Of a stretch of 64,000 bases of DNA, positions 48,501-59,260 are shown one piece after another (within the stretch, counting starts at the first letter, position 1; each line of letters begins with the position of its first letter). The notes beneath the pieces are model-generated. The model ran no database searches, was not told the origin of the DNA, and saw nothing but the letters and a program-made list of their open reading frames with translations. Location: assembly GCA_973895155.1 (NCBI GenBank), contig OZ316896.1, positions 6,324,001 through 6,388,000 on the forward strand. Reading direction: 5' to 3'. Source of the stretch: Marsupella aquatica. Its lineage: Eukaryota; Marchantiophyta. A program made the position numbers and the translations under genes.

Positions 48501-48730
48501 CTCCTTTTAGGTCTTGGTGGCTCCATGCAAACACATCCAGAAATTCAATCAGTATCTCATTGATCTCCTCCTCTAGCTCGGGTGCTAGATCCCTTCCCAA
48601 GTTTAGTTCCCTGCCTTCTCCTAGGTTGAGCTTCCAATATTGTCATGCTTGGATCATGTTAATCTGTTTTTTCAAATATGGGTCCAGCTTGGCTTCTAGC
48701 CTCTCAAGTCTCATCCCTCCATAGACTGGA
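45567..48730 (-). pseudogene. Second Ty3/gypsy element: RT, RNase H, integrase (decayed)
   Basis: Minus-strand order from about 48730: RT N-terminus (EFLDVFAWSHQDLKGVDPKLG), RT core (DGYSGYNQIRIRQEDQIKTAFI near 48150), the connection region (IGYDRRFIKDFAKLALPL), RNase H (FHVYVDVSGFCIG, YYASRQLADAKRNY), the integrase zinc region (about 47080-46795), the integrase core with D in WGIDYIGPL, D in VSDRGTHFLNDI and E in HPKANGLTE, then GDLVLLYDSS (about 46050). There is no chromodomain and the sequence differs clearly from the chromovirus, so it is another gypsy lineage. The ORF at 45890-45567 (LNHLSRRYLLSWLPHV..., FNLIMAGHYASVRVCF) follows the integrase end; whether it belongs to the element is unclear. 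Stops and frameshifts throughout. Confidence 0.85.
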
Positions 48731-49044
48731 ATCTTGGCTATACTAGTTGAGTCTGTTGACTTGATTCCTTTGTCGTCCAAGGACTTTACCTCTTCCATAA
48801 TGTTTGGCCTCAGATTCTGTAGCTTAGGTGTTGGCTTCTCCTTCTAACCCGGCTCTAGGTTGATAAGGTTGACCTCATCCTTTCTTGATTCCTTAGGTTT
48901 TGGTCGCTAGGCTCGTCCGGCTTCTAGTAGGGCCTATATCTGTTCTGCCCTGGTGATCGGCCTATAAGTCGGTGTCTTGGGGTTTTAAACTACTCGAGAG
49001 GCACTGGGCCTTGCTGCCTATGCAAATACGACTACTCACCTGAA
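48731..49044 (-). other. Gypsy pol leader, then junction with inserted sequence
   Basis: The minus strand continues pol upstream (KIPVYGGMRLERLEAKLDPY near 48730-48680) and then becomes unreadable. A junction with the inserted 49.0-50.4 kb segment lies near 49010-49040, but I could not find its target duplication. Confidence 0.4.
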
Positions 49045-49254
49045 CTATACAAGCACAAAAATACTTAAAGTTCCCCTTGGATGATCCCCGTAAAGTATTA
49101 GAGCTTCTTCCGAAGATACTATAATATTATACGACTCTTCTCCAAACTTTCTTACTAAGATTTCCCTACACGCTATCTTCCTTCGCACAATAATCTTTAG
49201 ACTCAAGGAAGACATCAAATTTAAGATTGGACTTGGGACCTGATTCAAATCCAT
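49045..49254 (-). CDS. Small ORF b, copy 1
   Basis: 69 codons starting MDLNQ, five bases after the stop of ORF a. It matches the ORF at 62176-62382, which starts MDLNR. Shared pattern: I-x-x-R-(R/K)-K, R-(E/D)-(I/V)-L-V-R-K-(F/Y)-G, then V-S-x-E, and ends I-(F/L)-V-L-V. The same pattern is recognisable in ORF a (LMRQTLMYQFG, then IYILY), so a and b may descend from a tandem duplication. No known domain recognised. Confidence 0.6.
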   Translation of the reverse strand: MDLNQVPSPILNLMSSLSLKIIVRRKIACREILVRKFGEESYNIIVSSEEALILYGDHPRGTLSIFVLV

Positions 49255-49259
49255 CTTTT

Positions 49260-49484
49260 CTAATACAAAATATAGATAGTACACACCCACTCTTCTTCAT
49301 AAGTAACTACAGGATATATGAGTGAAATATTTGAATTCATAACCATGGTGGCAAAATCTATACCAAACTGATACATAAGCGTTTGACGCATTAAATTTTT
49401 ATCTAAACAATGTAATCTAATCAAAAATGGGTTGACAACCACTCCCGGTGATCTATGCACTCTTGGCAACCCATGCAACATCAT
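49260..49484 (-). CDS. Small ORF a, copy 1
   Basis: 74 codons. Its core NPFLIRLHCLDKNLMRQ, then LMYQFG, YPVVTYEEEW and terminal IYILY align residue by residue with the ORF at 61956-62171, although the DNA has diverged strongly. It is followed after 5 bp by ORF b. A TATAAATAG box lies at 49754-49762 on the same strand and a 64-bp tandem array lies behind that. I do not recognise the family. Conservation at protein level in two copies argues for a real coding sequence. See the finding on the ORF pair. Confidence 0.6.
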   Translation of the reverse strand: MMLHGLPRVHRSPGVVVNPFLIRLHCLDKNLMRQTLMYQFGIDFATMVMNSNISLIYPVVTYEEEWVCTIYILY

Positions 49485-49554
49485 TCACAATCTATGGGAA
49501 TAGCTAAAGCCTAAGGTATAAGTTAATCTTTGATAATATATCTTTGATACAAGC

Positions 49555-49762
49555 GACATAGCCGTCCTTGCCAGATTTGAGTAATTAATTTAAGGTGCTC
49601 AAGTGGTGGCATAGCCCTCCATGACCATAAGAAAAATCCTCAATTCCTTCCATCATGAAAACCGGCGGCATAGCCCTCCGTTATATCAAGGCAAACCATG
49701 GACTCAACTCTCAATAGTGGGAACACAATGCCCTATGGGAAGCAAGTTCCCTTCTATTTATA
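49555..49762 (-). promoter_or_regulatory. TATA box and repeat-bearing leader upstream of ORF a, copy 1
   Basis: Minus strand TATAAATAG at 49754-49762, 270 bp before ORF a. The leader repeats GGAGGGCTATGCC(G/A)CC at 49664-49679 and 49605-49620, with a degenerate third copy near 49555-49567. Confidence 0.5.
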
Positions 49763-49778
49763 CTTTGAAATATTGACC

Positions 49779-50010
49779 ACCCACAATTTGCTAGCCCACT
49801 ATTTTGCCCACTATCTTAGCACACTGTTTTGTAAAGTGAACTATCCACAATTTGCTAGTCCACTATTTTGCCCACTATCTTAGCACACTGTTTTGTAAAG
49901 TGAATTATCCACAATTTGCTAGCCCACTATTTTGTCCACTATCTTAGCACACTGTTTTGTAAAGTGGACTATCCACAATTTGCTAGCCCACTTTTTTGGC
50001 ACACTATTTT
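49779..50010. repeat. 64-bp tandem repeat
   Basis: Three and a half units starting CCACAATTTGCTAG(C/T)CCACT and containing CTATCTTAGCACACTGTTTT; starts near 49781, 49843, 49907 and 49971. Confidence 0.85.
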
Positions 50011-50438
50011 ATTTTGTCCTATTCTATTAGCTTAGCCTAATATACTCATTTGGCCTACTATATTCATTTGGGTCTACTATACTCATTTGGTATACTATTA
50101 TTTTGGTATACTATTTTATTTTTACCTATTCTATGATTTTAGTCTATTATATCTAATAATTTATAAATGACTACTCTAAGTCACACTATTTATTTTTATT
50201 TAATTTTTAATAATGTCTAATGGAGTGAGAAACTCTATGTGAGGTATTCTAACTCCAAAACTCATTTCTTTACGACACCGGAATGTTGGTAGTTAATTTG
50301 TTGCCAATGATAGCCGGCATTGTGGATCCTGCAGGCCCTGCCACAATGCCCGTTGATAATCCAATACCTGAGGTGCTGCTCTTCGCTTAGTTGAATTATC
50401 TAACCTGATGTCCCCTAGTGATTCCTCTAGAATTGAAG
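50011..50438. other. AT-rich non-coding stretch in the inserted segment
   Basis: AT-rich with short repeats of TTTGG(T/C)(A/C)TACTAT. Contains no gene. The right junction with gypsy sequence lies before about 50439. Confidence 0.45.
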
Positions 50439-51240
50439 CTAAAAGGTGGACTCTATGGTGAAGTAGTCCTCTGCTTTTACATCACATTCCCCTTCCATAC
50501 TACTCTCCATTGGTTCTTGCCAAAGTCCGTTGGGGGGTACATTTGGTCCAAAGACACTTTCTTTGGTCAGGTCTGTGAGGCATTCTAGCCAACGTACCTC
50601 ATCGGCAGACTCTAGTCCACTGTCATACCTGTCTACCTCCCTGATGCTTTTCAATTCCCACAATCATTCTTGGTGTCCCAGGATACCATGATAGTGGGGG
50701 TCCCAAAAGTGAATTCTTTCTTCTCCCAATCCTCTATCACCTTGGCTAGGTAGAGCCACGGCCTGCCAATCAGTAATCTGAACAATGTAGGGTTCACCGG
50801 CTTCATTACTACATAGTTGATACTAAACAAGACTCCTTCTATCGTAGTCTTGATGTCGGTGAGGACTCCCGTGGGAATATTTGGTGCATCCCATGGCTCT
50901 CTAAACCCAAGAACCCTCCCTAAGCAAGCCGATTCCCACCGGTTTCTCGCTTGCCAAGGCCGGTTTTGCGATTTATCGGCACGGGACGCTGCTAACTCTT
51001 CTCTACTTTTTAACCACATATATTGGACAGATCCTTCATCGGGTCATGAGATATGCACCCGGCCTCTCCTTACTCTCTTCTATCAGTCTTCCTTTAGGTA
51101 TGTTTGGATTCCGCCCCCAAAATGATGCCCAGTCGGCTTGGGTAGCCGCTAAGATCCATCTCAACTCAACACATCCAACTCTCCCTGCTTCTAAACTTCC
51201 TTTCTCTCCTACAGTTGATGTGGGCAATCTTCACACAAGT
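50439..51240 (-). pseudogene. Gypsy protease / upstream pol region
   Basis: The minus strand reads GVLTDIKTTIEGVLFSINYV, then FRLLIGRPWLYLAKVIEDWE, the typical C-terminal half of the aspartic-protease-like domain of plant Ty3/gypsy elements ('LLGRPWL' motif). Further upstream, 51227-51036 contains ADWASFWGRNPNIPKG, a motif found as relics at three other places in the window. A TGA/TAG-type break follows YLMTR at 51036. It is the 5' continuation of the element at 45.6-48.7 kb, separated from it by the 49.0-50.4 kb insertion. Confidence 0.75.
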
Positions 51241-52098
51241 TGATGTGACACACAATTAGAAAGATGACTCCTACTGACTAAGGTATGTCATGCCATTGCC
51301 ATACAAGGAGTACTTCTCATACACAAGGTCTGCGAACTAAGCCAGAAGGCCAACTCTATTCAACTCTTAGGCATGAGGAAACATGAATGTACACAAGGGT
51401 CACAACATAACTAACCACGCAAGAGCTTATCTTTACTAATTCATCCCAGCCTTGTTGGTGCACTAAAAACTTGTTTAAGAAGAAGGCCCTGGGGTCCCCG
51501 TTGCCTAGGTTTATCTCGGTAGTGTACCTACCTATTTCCTTGTTGCGTAAGCCAAATCTACCGCTAAGTGGAATCTACCTATGTGCAGCGGGGCAAGAGC
51601 ACAAGTGTTGCTTTTACCAGTGGATCCGCAATCCCACTAATCTAAGTGTCAAGGCTGCTTCTTGGTTCTGATCCTAATTCTTAATCTGGAGGTCCGCGCT
51701 CGCTCTGCCCACTCATGCCTCCTACCTCCACGTCCGCCCTCCCTAAAAGGGATGGCGCCCTTCCACTGTCATGACGCCGGTGGCTGACCCTCAATGGAGG
51801 CCCCCAATCCTTCCTTGGCGGCTAATGTAGGTGTCCCGTCCTCTGACAGGTTACCCACTCCTGACTGGGTCAACCCATCCTTGGCGTAACCAGGTCCCAC
51901 CTTACCTCAGCCTCGGCTTCCTCGGCTTCTGCCTGCCTGGACTCTACCTCCCTAGCTTCTGCTAGTGGGGGTCCACCCCTGCGGCTTTTGCACTGTCCCT
52001 CCCAGCATTGGCTACCCTGCCTTAGTGGTCCTCCTCGATCATAGGCTTGTTCTATGAGTCGGGTTGTCTTGTCCTCCCAAGGTTGCAGTTGATGCCGA
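51241..52098 (-). other. Untranslated or eroded gag leader of the second gypsy element
   Basis: No coherent ORF. The part at 51680-52090 is CT-rich on the plus strand with irregular repeats (CTTCTGCC, CTACCTCC). I see no LTR border. Confidence 0.35.
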
Positions 52099-52521
52099 TC
52101 AATGGGTTGGCAACCTTGAGTTAGTGCCTGTCATGGCCTCCCCCAACCGGTCTTCTTGGCCTACCTCTAGGACTGCCTCCTTGACAGCCACTACCTTGCA
52201 TAAGGCCGGTGCCATGCTCTCCACCTCAGCCACAGTGGCCTGACAAACAGTGTGACTCCCTGACCCGGAAGGCTTTTGCTTTTTGTCCTTCCCCTCCCAA
52301 GCAGCTGATGCCTTCCCCTTGCCACTTACTTCTAGCAAAGGTGAGGGTACGTACCATGGCTTGTCGTTCGGTCAGTACCACGCCTTGCAACCCCGTTGCC
52401 GCCACCAGGGGTCCACTTGTTGCGGCCAGCCAATTTAGCTCCTCAGACTGCTTCTTCAACCGCTCAGTTTGGTTGTCCGCCCGTCTCTGCAGATTTTCTA
52501 TTTTCTGGGCGACCTCCTCCA
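52099..52521 (-). pseudogene. Coiled-coil retroelement ORF, second copy (fragment)
   Basis: The minus strand encodes LLEEVAQKIENLQRRADNQ, then TERLKKQSEELNW, followed (after a frameshift) by EVESMAPALCKVVAVKEAVL and DRLGEAMTGTNS. These match LEEAKDKMIGLQRRVDNQIE and EVKSMAAHICGIVAVKATMM of the ORF at 34966-36302. It lies directly upstream, in element order, of the gypsy protease region, which links this coiled-coil ORF to that element. It is cut at 52521 by the second chromovirus fragment. Confidence 0.65.
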
Positions 52522-54403
52522 GTAACAACTTTGCACGTGGCAAAGAACCAATTGCTTCATGTTTGGCCAATACACATTTTGCAACATGCTGTGATACATA
52601 GTAGCTTGTCCGCCATGCCCTCCCCAAGGCAAGTCGTGATACATTTGTAGAACCTCCAATCTTAGAGACTCTGGGATGTACACACGCCTATGCTTGTATT
52701 GTTATAATTGGACATTATGTGTGGTATCCAACCCCAAAGAAATGTGCCTTACCTTGCCTTGGCTGCCCCCATTGCTTTGCCATTCCTTGGCTAACCTGTC
52801 ATCCCCATACGCCTTGGCCAGAACCTTTGGCCACTTGGATTTGAGCATCGTGATCCCATTGACACGATGATGGTCCTTACGTAATAACGCGTCAGTTGCC
52901 GTGTTTGTCTTCCCTGGAACGTGACGGACTTCAAAATCAAAATCTACCAAGAATATTTGTCAGTGCATTTCCTTGGGGTTTAGCCTTGGCTTAGAATTAA
53001 AGTACCCTGCCGGCAAGCTATCCATGTGTATTACCACTTTGGGATCGTTCTTAAGGTAAATCTCTCACTTCTTCAATGCGTAGATCACTGCATACATTTC
53101 CCTTTCCGCCTTGATCCAACGATTTCCAACTTACATGACTCAAAGGCCACAAGACACCCATCTTGGCAAAGATAGGCGCCAATGGCATAATCACTTGCGC
53201 TTGCGTACGTCTATCCAAATCTCAAACGGCTTCCCCATCTCAAGTAACTTTAGAACCGACGGCGTTATCATTAGCCGCTTAAGTTCTAGGAATGCTAACT
53301 CGTAATCCTATGTCCACACAAACACTTTGTTTTTCATTGTTAGCGCGTTTAGGGGCCTCGCAATCCTTGCATAGTCTTTCATGTATCTCCAATAGAACCC
53401 CGTAACTCCTAAGAAGGCTCTAACCTGCGGCTCTAACCTGCTTTACATTGGATGGGCGCTCCCATTCTTTGATCTCATTAAGCTTGTCCTGACTAGATGT
53501 AATCCCCTCCGGGGTAAAGGTATGGCCGAGGAACTGAATCTCGTTCATCACAAATTTGCACTTGCTAGGCTTAGCAAAGAGACGAGCCTTACAAAGGCAA
53601 GAGAATACTTCCTTGAGCAACTGCTCATGTTCCTCCAACATTTTTGAGTAGATTAGGATGTCGTCAATAAAGACACCCACTCCTTGGTCCAACAAGTCAT
53701 GAAAGATGGTATTCATCATCTTCATGAATGTTGCGGTTGCATTACACAACCCAAACGGCATAACCAAAAAATCATAGGATCTGAACCTTGTGCGCATTGC
53801 TATCTTATACTCGTCTCCCTTAGCCATGCGGATCTGGTAATACCCAGACCGCAAGTCCACCTTTGAAAACTTCTTAGCCCTAGAGAGGAAATTGAAGAGG
53901 TCGTCCATATGAGGTAACGAGTACTTTTTCTTTACCGTTTGCTTATTAAGGGCCCAATGATCTATGCAAATCTCAAAGTACCATCCTTTTTGGACACAAA
54001 CAGCGCGGGCGCTCCATAAAGACTCTTACTAGGCCGAATGAACCCTTGGTCGATTAACTGTTCCAAGGCGTTCTTCAACATCATTCATTTGTTTGGGTTT
54101 AGACGATAAGGAGCTTTAGCCTAAGAAGCCAAACCTGGCTCCAACTTAACTTGGTGATCTACTTCTCTCCGCGGGGGTAAACCTTTAGGTAGCTTTTGCA
54201 AGAGCACATTGTTGAATTCCTCTAAAATTTCAGGAATTTGACCGTAGTCGGGCCTGACCTTAGCTGACTTAACCTTTGGCTATGTAGCAGCCTTTTTAAC
54301 TAGGTGGAAATGAAAGAAGAAACATTCATGTCCGCCCTTGAAGTCTTTCCACCATTACTTCGCCAATACACACGGAGACAACCATGACACTTTACTTACT
54401 TTT
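52522..54403 (-). pseudogene. Second chromovirus copy, part 1 (linker to integrase zinc finger)
   Basis: Matches 25217-27070 of the complete element on the same strand: RT at 53908-53420 (KVDLRSGYYQIRMAKGDEYK, PFGLCNATATFMKMMN, FIDDILIYS), RNase H remnants, then the integrase zinc-finger start (WGGHGG...HVQSCY). It retains the base missing from the complete element near 26511 but has its own stops and small indels. It ends at 52522 inside integrase and at 54403 exactly where the copy resumes at 63725. Confidence 0.9.
54387..54403. repeat. 17-bp target site duplication, left copy
   Basis: ACACTTTACTTACTTTT here and at 63725-63741, bracketing a 9321-bp insertion in chromovirus sequence. Confidence 0.8.
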
Positions 54404-54673
54404 CCTGGGAATATTTTTTTAACTTTATAAATTGGGCCGTGAAAAGCCCCACGGCATGGGCAGGCATCAGCCAAAGAGAGCAGAAGCAGCGACAGGCAGA
54501 CTTCAGCCTTTACAAATCACAGGGCCAAACACGTCTCAACGACCCTCAGGGGACGCACCCCTGGGGCCAGCCAAGAGGTGCAAGGAGGCCACTCCCAGAC
54601 CAGCAGAACAGAAATACAATAGAGACCTACATATCATAAATACAATAGAGACCAGAGGGTCGACAACTAACCT

Positions 54674-56830
54674 TTAATGGCTAGAGAGGCGGCCACAGCC
54701 CCGCCTGAGCCAATCCCTACGCTGAACATCAAGCCATGCTTTGGCATTAAGGAGGAGCGATAGTTTCCTTCCAGGAGGAGACCAGCGACTCACAACATAT
54801 AGGTGATCAGTAGTCTCAGAAAGGACAAGTCCAAGATCAAAATACCCTACGACCCCCTGCCTGGAACAAATGCTTGTTCCGTGCCAAACAAAGAGCCCAT
54901 AAGACCTGGTAGAGAACAAACAATTTGGAAACCTGTATGGAGTCTTTCCCGAATGAAGCATCAAGAAGAGACATCAGCCCATGGCCAATTGGCAGACCTA
55001 AAACTTGCAAGAAGAGTCCGCCAAGCCTCCAGCATTGGTCTGCAAAGTCACAAAGAAAGAAGAGGTGCGGAATTGTCTCCAGGACACAACTGCAGAGCTT
55101 GCAGTCGCCGTTGCTCACCTCCATGCGGAGTGCTCTCGCCCCAGTGAAGAGACCACCTGCAATAATCTGTCGGGATGAAGGTCTTCCCACGGGTTGACAG
55201 ATCAGATCCCCAGAGCTTGGTCCAGCCAACGCTCCATTCGCTCTCAGTGCGATGAATAGACCAAGTGTGGTTAAGCCGACCACAAATGGAGGATTTGGGC
55301 CTCAGAATTTGGTATGCCCTGCAATTTTCAATTTTGAAGTCCTTCAGCACTTGTGCTTTGTTAGCCCACAGCCATTGTTTGGCGTAGAGAAAGTTGTCAA
55401 AGCGGCAGTATGGCAAGCTCCATAGGAGTTCCAGGAAGTCCTTTGCCAGCTTTCTATGCTCCACTGTGAATCCCCACATGTGTTGCCATCTCAGAGGGAG
55501 ATCTTTCCAACAACTATCCTCAGAAGACCAACCATCCCCAATGGACCTCAGACCAAGTCTGCCATGGAAGGCCGTAACCCCAACAATATCCACATTAGGG
55601 AGAGAGTTGAAACCAACCATGCAGCGGAGAGAGTCATTTATACTCCACCGAGCAGGTGCACCCAAGCGTCCAGGCACAAAAGAGAGGTGAGCTCTTACTA
55701 GCTCCCAGCTCTTCCATAGACCACCTGTATAGGATAGACCACCAAATGAGCGAGGGGTGCAAAGAAGAAGTTTATCTTGAAAGGTGTAGCCATTACGTCT
55801 AATTGCCTTGTAATTCATCCATCCCATCAGTGACAGGTTGGCCTCAAGCATTCTTGCCCATTCAAGGTTAGGGAAATTCAGAGCTTTGGTGAACCATTGA
55901 GATAGCAAGGCATTGGAGTGACTTTAAAAGTCTTTGAAGCCAAGACCCCCTTCAACTCTGGGGAGAGCAAGCGTGGCCCAGGCCACCAGCGGTACCTTCC
56001 TGCCCCCCGCGGAATTGTAACCCCACAGGAAATCTCTGCTAAGAGCAATTAGCTTCTTAGCCAGCCCAGCAAGGGCTTTAAGATGCATTGCATGATATAT
56101 AGGGATAGCTTGAAGGACATGTTTAACTAGTAACGTTCTGCCAGTAAAGGAAAGAAGCTTGTCAGACCAGGTCAAGAGTCTAGAACTGATCTTGTCAAGG
56201 CAAAATTGATGCAATTACTCTATATGCAGGCCGATACCTAAGGGCGCCCCCAGGTATTTTTGCACCTCTCCCTTCTTGCTAACCCTACAGCCAGTGTTGG
56301 AGAGCCAGTGCACTCTGGGATCTCATCCATTGCTAGAGGGATCACCACCAATTTCTTTAAGTTAAGCCGCACTCCCAATGCAGTCTCATAGCATCCCAGT
56401 GCCTGGGTGGCATCCTCAACGGCCTCCTTAGAGGCAGGAATAAACATTCCCATGTCGTCCGCGAAAAGCCTATAACAGATTGAATGTGAGCGCCTCTGAG
56501 ATTCTCAAGCCGCTGAGTCGCCCCGCATCCATCTCAGCGTCCAGGAAATCCATTAGAGGCTGAGTGGAGATCACAAAGAGCAGTGGTGATAGTGGACAGC
56601 CCTGTCGCACTCCACGCTTGAGAACAATTGGGCCCGACAGGAAGCCATTCACCAGGACTTTAGATGATGGGTGAGCAAGCAGGGCACGTACAAGCATAAT
56701 GAAGCGTCCACTAATCCCTAGTAGATGCATACATTCCCAGATATAATTGTGGTTGACTCTGTCAAAAGCTTTTTTGAAATCGAGCTTCAGAAACAGTGCT
56801 TCTATCTTCCTGTTGTGCACCCAGTTGCAT
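54674..56830 (-). pseudogene. LINE ORF2: RT palm/thumb and C-terminal zinc region
   Basis: From 56830: ALFLKLDFKKAFDRVNHNYI, RGVRQGCPLSPLLFVISTQP, the catalytic FADDMGMFIPA (near 56465), KYLGAPLGI-like remnants near 56240, a thumb region (SFTGRTLLVKHVLQAIPIYH), and near 55105 CKLCSCVLETIPHLFFLC, the zf-RVT pattern C-x2-C...H-x4-C. The frame changes several times (near 56470, 56230, 55915 and 55060). Confidence 0.88.
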
Positions 56831-57480
56831 GGGGTATGACATGAGTGACAATAAACAGGAAACATGTTGACTGGTACTAGCAAAAATTTACTGTTACCAG
56901 AAAAATGACAATGTAAAAATATTTCCTCAAAAATCACATTTCTCAAAAAAAAAATTGTCGACAACTTTTTTTGGCTAGTTTTGGGCGCTAGCAAAGATTT
57001 TTTTTGGCAAAAAATAAAATAAAATAAAATTCAAAAACAAAAATTTCCAAAAAAATTACCACTCATTTTCTTGTTACCAGTTTTTGTTTCCTGTTACTGT
57101 TTGCTGTTTCCTGTTGTTTGTAAAGAGGTGTTTACAAAAGACAGCAAACAGGAAACAGGATTTAATAACAAAAACTGGTAACAGAAAAAAAACCTGGTAA
57201 CAGAAAAATGGGTGGAAATTTTTTTTAGAAAAAAAAGGTTTTTTTTTCGACCAGGTTTTTTTGCTAGCGCCCGGCACTGCTAATAGTAGCGCCCAAAGCT
57301 AGCCAAAAATGTTGCATTGTTAATTTTTTTTGGAAATAACATGTTTTAGGAGACATTTTTAAATTGTCATTTTTCCTGGTAACAGTGATTTTTTCCTGGT
57401 AACAGCATATTAAAAACAGGAAACAAATTTCCTGTTTACCTGTTTCCTGTCTCCGTCGCTATACCTTTTGTAAATACCCC
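56831..57480. mobile_element. Foldback MITE inside the LINE RT (650 bp)
   Basis: Terminal inverted repeat GGGGTAT (left) / ATACCCC (right) and target duplication GTTGCAT at 56824-56830 and 57481-57487. Removing it rejoins the LINE sequence. AT-rich, with long complementary arms around 57110-57140 (GTTTCCTGTT...TTGTAAA opposite TTTACAAAAG...AACAGGAAAC), and many scattered copies of CTGGTAACAG and AACAGGAAAC. No protein coding. Superfamily uncertain; a 7- or 8-bp duplication would fit hAT or Mutator-related types. Confidence 0.8.
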
Positions 57481-57487
57481 GTTGCAT

Positions 57488-58444
57488 GTGAGCCAAGCAA
57501 GTGATATATTCTCTAGGATATGTCGTCCTGGGATAAAGCCAGTTTGTTTTGGGCCGGGCTTATAATCTTATGCAAGATAGGCTTCAAGTGCAGAGCAAGG
57601 ATCTTAGCAATGACTTTAGAGATGGTATTTAGCAGTGTAAGTGTCCGCCAGTCCTTAAGAAATTGCTTATCAGATTTCTTAGGGATGAATTTGATGATGC
57701 CGTCACAAATCTCTGCAGCAAGCACCCCAATGAGCCAAAATGCTTGGATCATTTCAATTAGGTCCTTACCAGTGAATTCCTAGCAGGCTCTGTATACCTC
57801 AGCTATCAATCCATCTGGACCAGGGGATTTGTCGCAGGGTAGCATCCATAGAGCATCTTTCACCTCCTGTGCGGTTGGTAGTGCTTCCATTTGTGATATC
57901 TCAGTAGCTGATATGGCAAATCGTGTGTGACCCATAAGTCTCGTTTGTTCTCTCGTTTGCTTAGACACCTCTGCCTGTGAAGGAGCAGGAGGCAAGTAAA
58001 GATCCTTACAGAAATGTTCCACTTCCTCCAGAATGCAGCGAGGATCAGTTATCACGCTACCATCATCTTTGACCAGAGAGGTGCCTCTCTCAAGCGTTTT
58101 GCTTTCACAGTGGCAAAAAAGAACTTGGTGGATTTGTCTCCTTCACCCAGCCATTTCACTCGGGCCAATCTTTGGCCTCTTAGAGCTTCCTCAATTTCCG
58201 ATGCATGCAGTGAGTCTTCAGCATCCATGTATTCCAGAATTGCATCCTCCGAATGAGAGTCTAAGATTGATAGTTTTAGGGAACGCAATTTGGCCCTTAG
58301 GAAAGCAAGCTCTTCATCACCCGTTCGAGGTATAGCTTGTAGCTGAATGTACCTCCTTTGGAGCCTTCCACTGGCTAGGGCAAAGCGCAAATGGGGGTCC
58401 TCGCTCACAATGCCAACCGTCCAGGCACCCTCCAAGAGTAGCAA
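57488..58444 (-). pseudogene. LINE ORF2: RT N-terminal part and linker
   Basis: Linker helix (LARVKWLGEGDKSTKFFFATVKA near 58150), then LPCDKSPGPDGLIAEVYRAC and IIKFIPKKSDKQFLKDWRTL with LLNTISKVIAKILALHL, the RT finger region of plant L1 elements. The frame shifts near 58055; a stop precedes MIQAFWLIG at 57752. Confidence 0.88.
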
Positions 58445-58456
58445 GTCCTCCTCCCT

Positions 58457-59260
58457 TCACAAAAGAGCCGGATTGGCCCTAAAGAACCTGAATTTCCCCC
58501 TCTCTCCTGCCAGCACCGTCCCTGTGAGTTGCAAAGTCAGTATCACCGGATCATGGTCTGATAGAGCCAACCCTCCATCGTGTAGGAGCTCCATAATTTG
58601 GCCTGTCCACCATCCCTGCTCACTTAAGTAGAATCGATCCAGCCTCGACTGCATCAGGTCCCCATTCCGCGTTTGCCTCCAATTAAAATGGGGGCCAGTA
58701 GCCCCACCATGAACCTCCCAAGCATCAGTCAAATCAAACCTCATTTTAAGGAACCGCCAAAACTTGCCTTCCCTACCTTTGATTAGGGGAGAATTGCCGG
58801 TGGAATCCTCTCTCCGTTCTGTCATGTTGAAGTCACCGCATAGGATCCAATTCTCCTATGGCAGTACCACCTTCAGCCCATTCCATAGCAATGCTCTTAG
58901 TCTAGAGGAGTTAGGGGCATAATTGCTAGCAACCCCAAATCTCTCGGATTCCTCTTCCACTACTGCCCATGCCGCACTACCCATATCTAGCAGTCCAGAT
59001 GCGACCACCTTCAAGGACGGGTGAATTAGCAGTGCAGTTCCGCCACGTCCCTCATTGGGTGCAGAGGAGAAATGTTGAAAATCAGGGAGAATAGCTCGCA
59101 TGGCCAAATCCAGTCTAAACTGGTCAGCCTTCACCTCCTGGAGTGCAAGAATGCCCAAGGGTTGCTTCAAGGATTTGACCCAATTCTTGACAATGTGCTT
59201 CCTGTTGGGTTCGCAAAGACCACAAATGTTCCAAGATGCAATTCGGAACATTTCATCCAT
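58457..59260 (-). pseudogene. LINE ORF2: endonuclease domain
   Basis: Starts near MDEMFRIASWNICGL (59260). Endonuclease/exonuclease/phosphatase signatures: ILALQEVKAD, GRGGTALLIH, NWILCGDFNMTE, SRLDRFYLS and LSDHDPVIL. A TAG near 58856 lies just before ENWILCGDF, and a stop at 58457 follows the domain. This enzyme nicks the target for insertion in intact elements. Confidence 0.9.

Noticed and set aside
58014-58631. Plus-strand ORFs within the LINE
   Set aside because: Antisense shadows of ORF2; no known motif.
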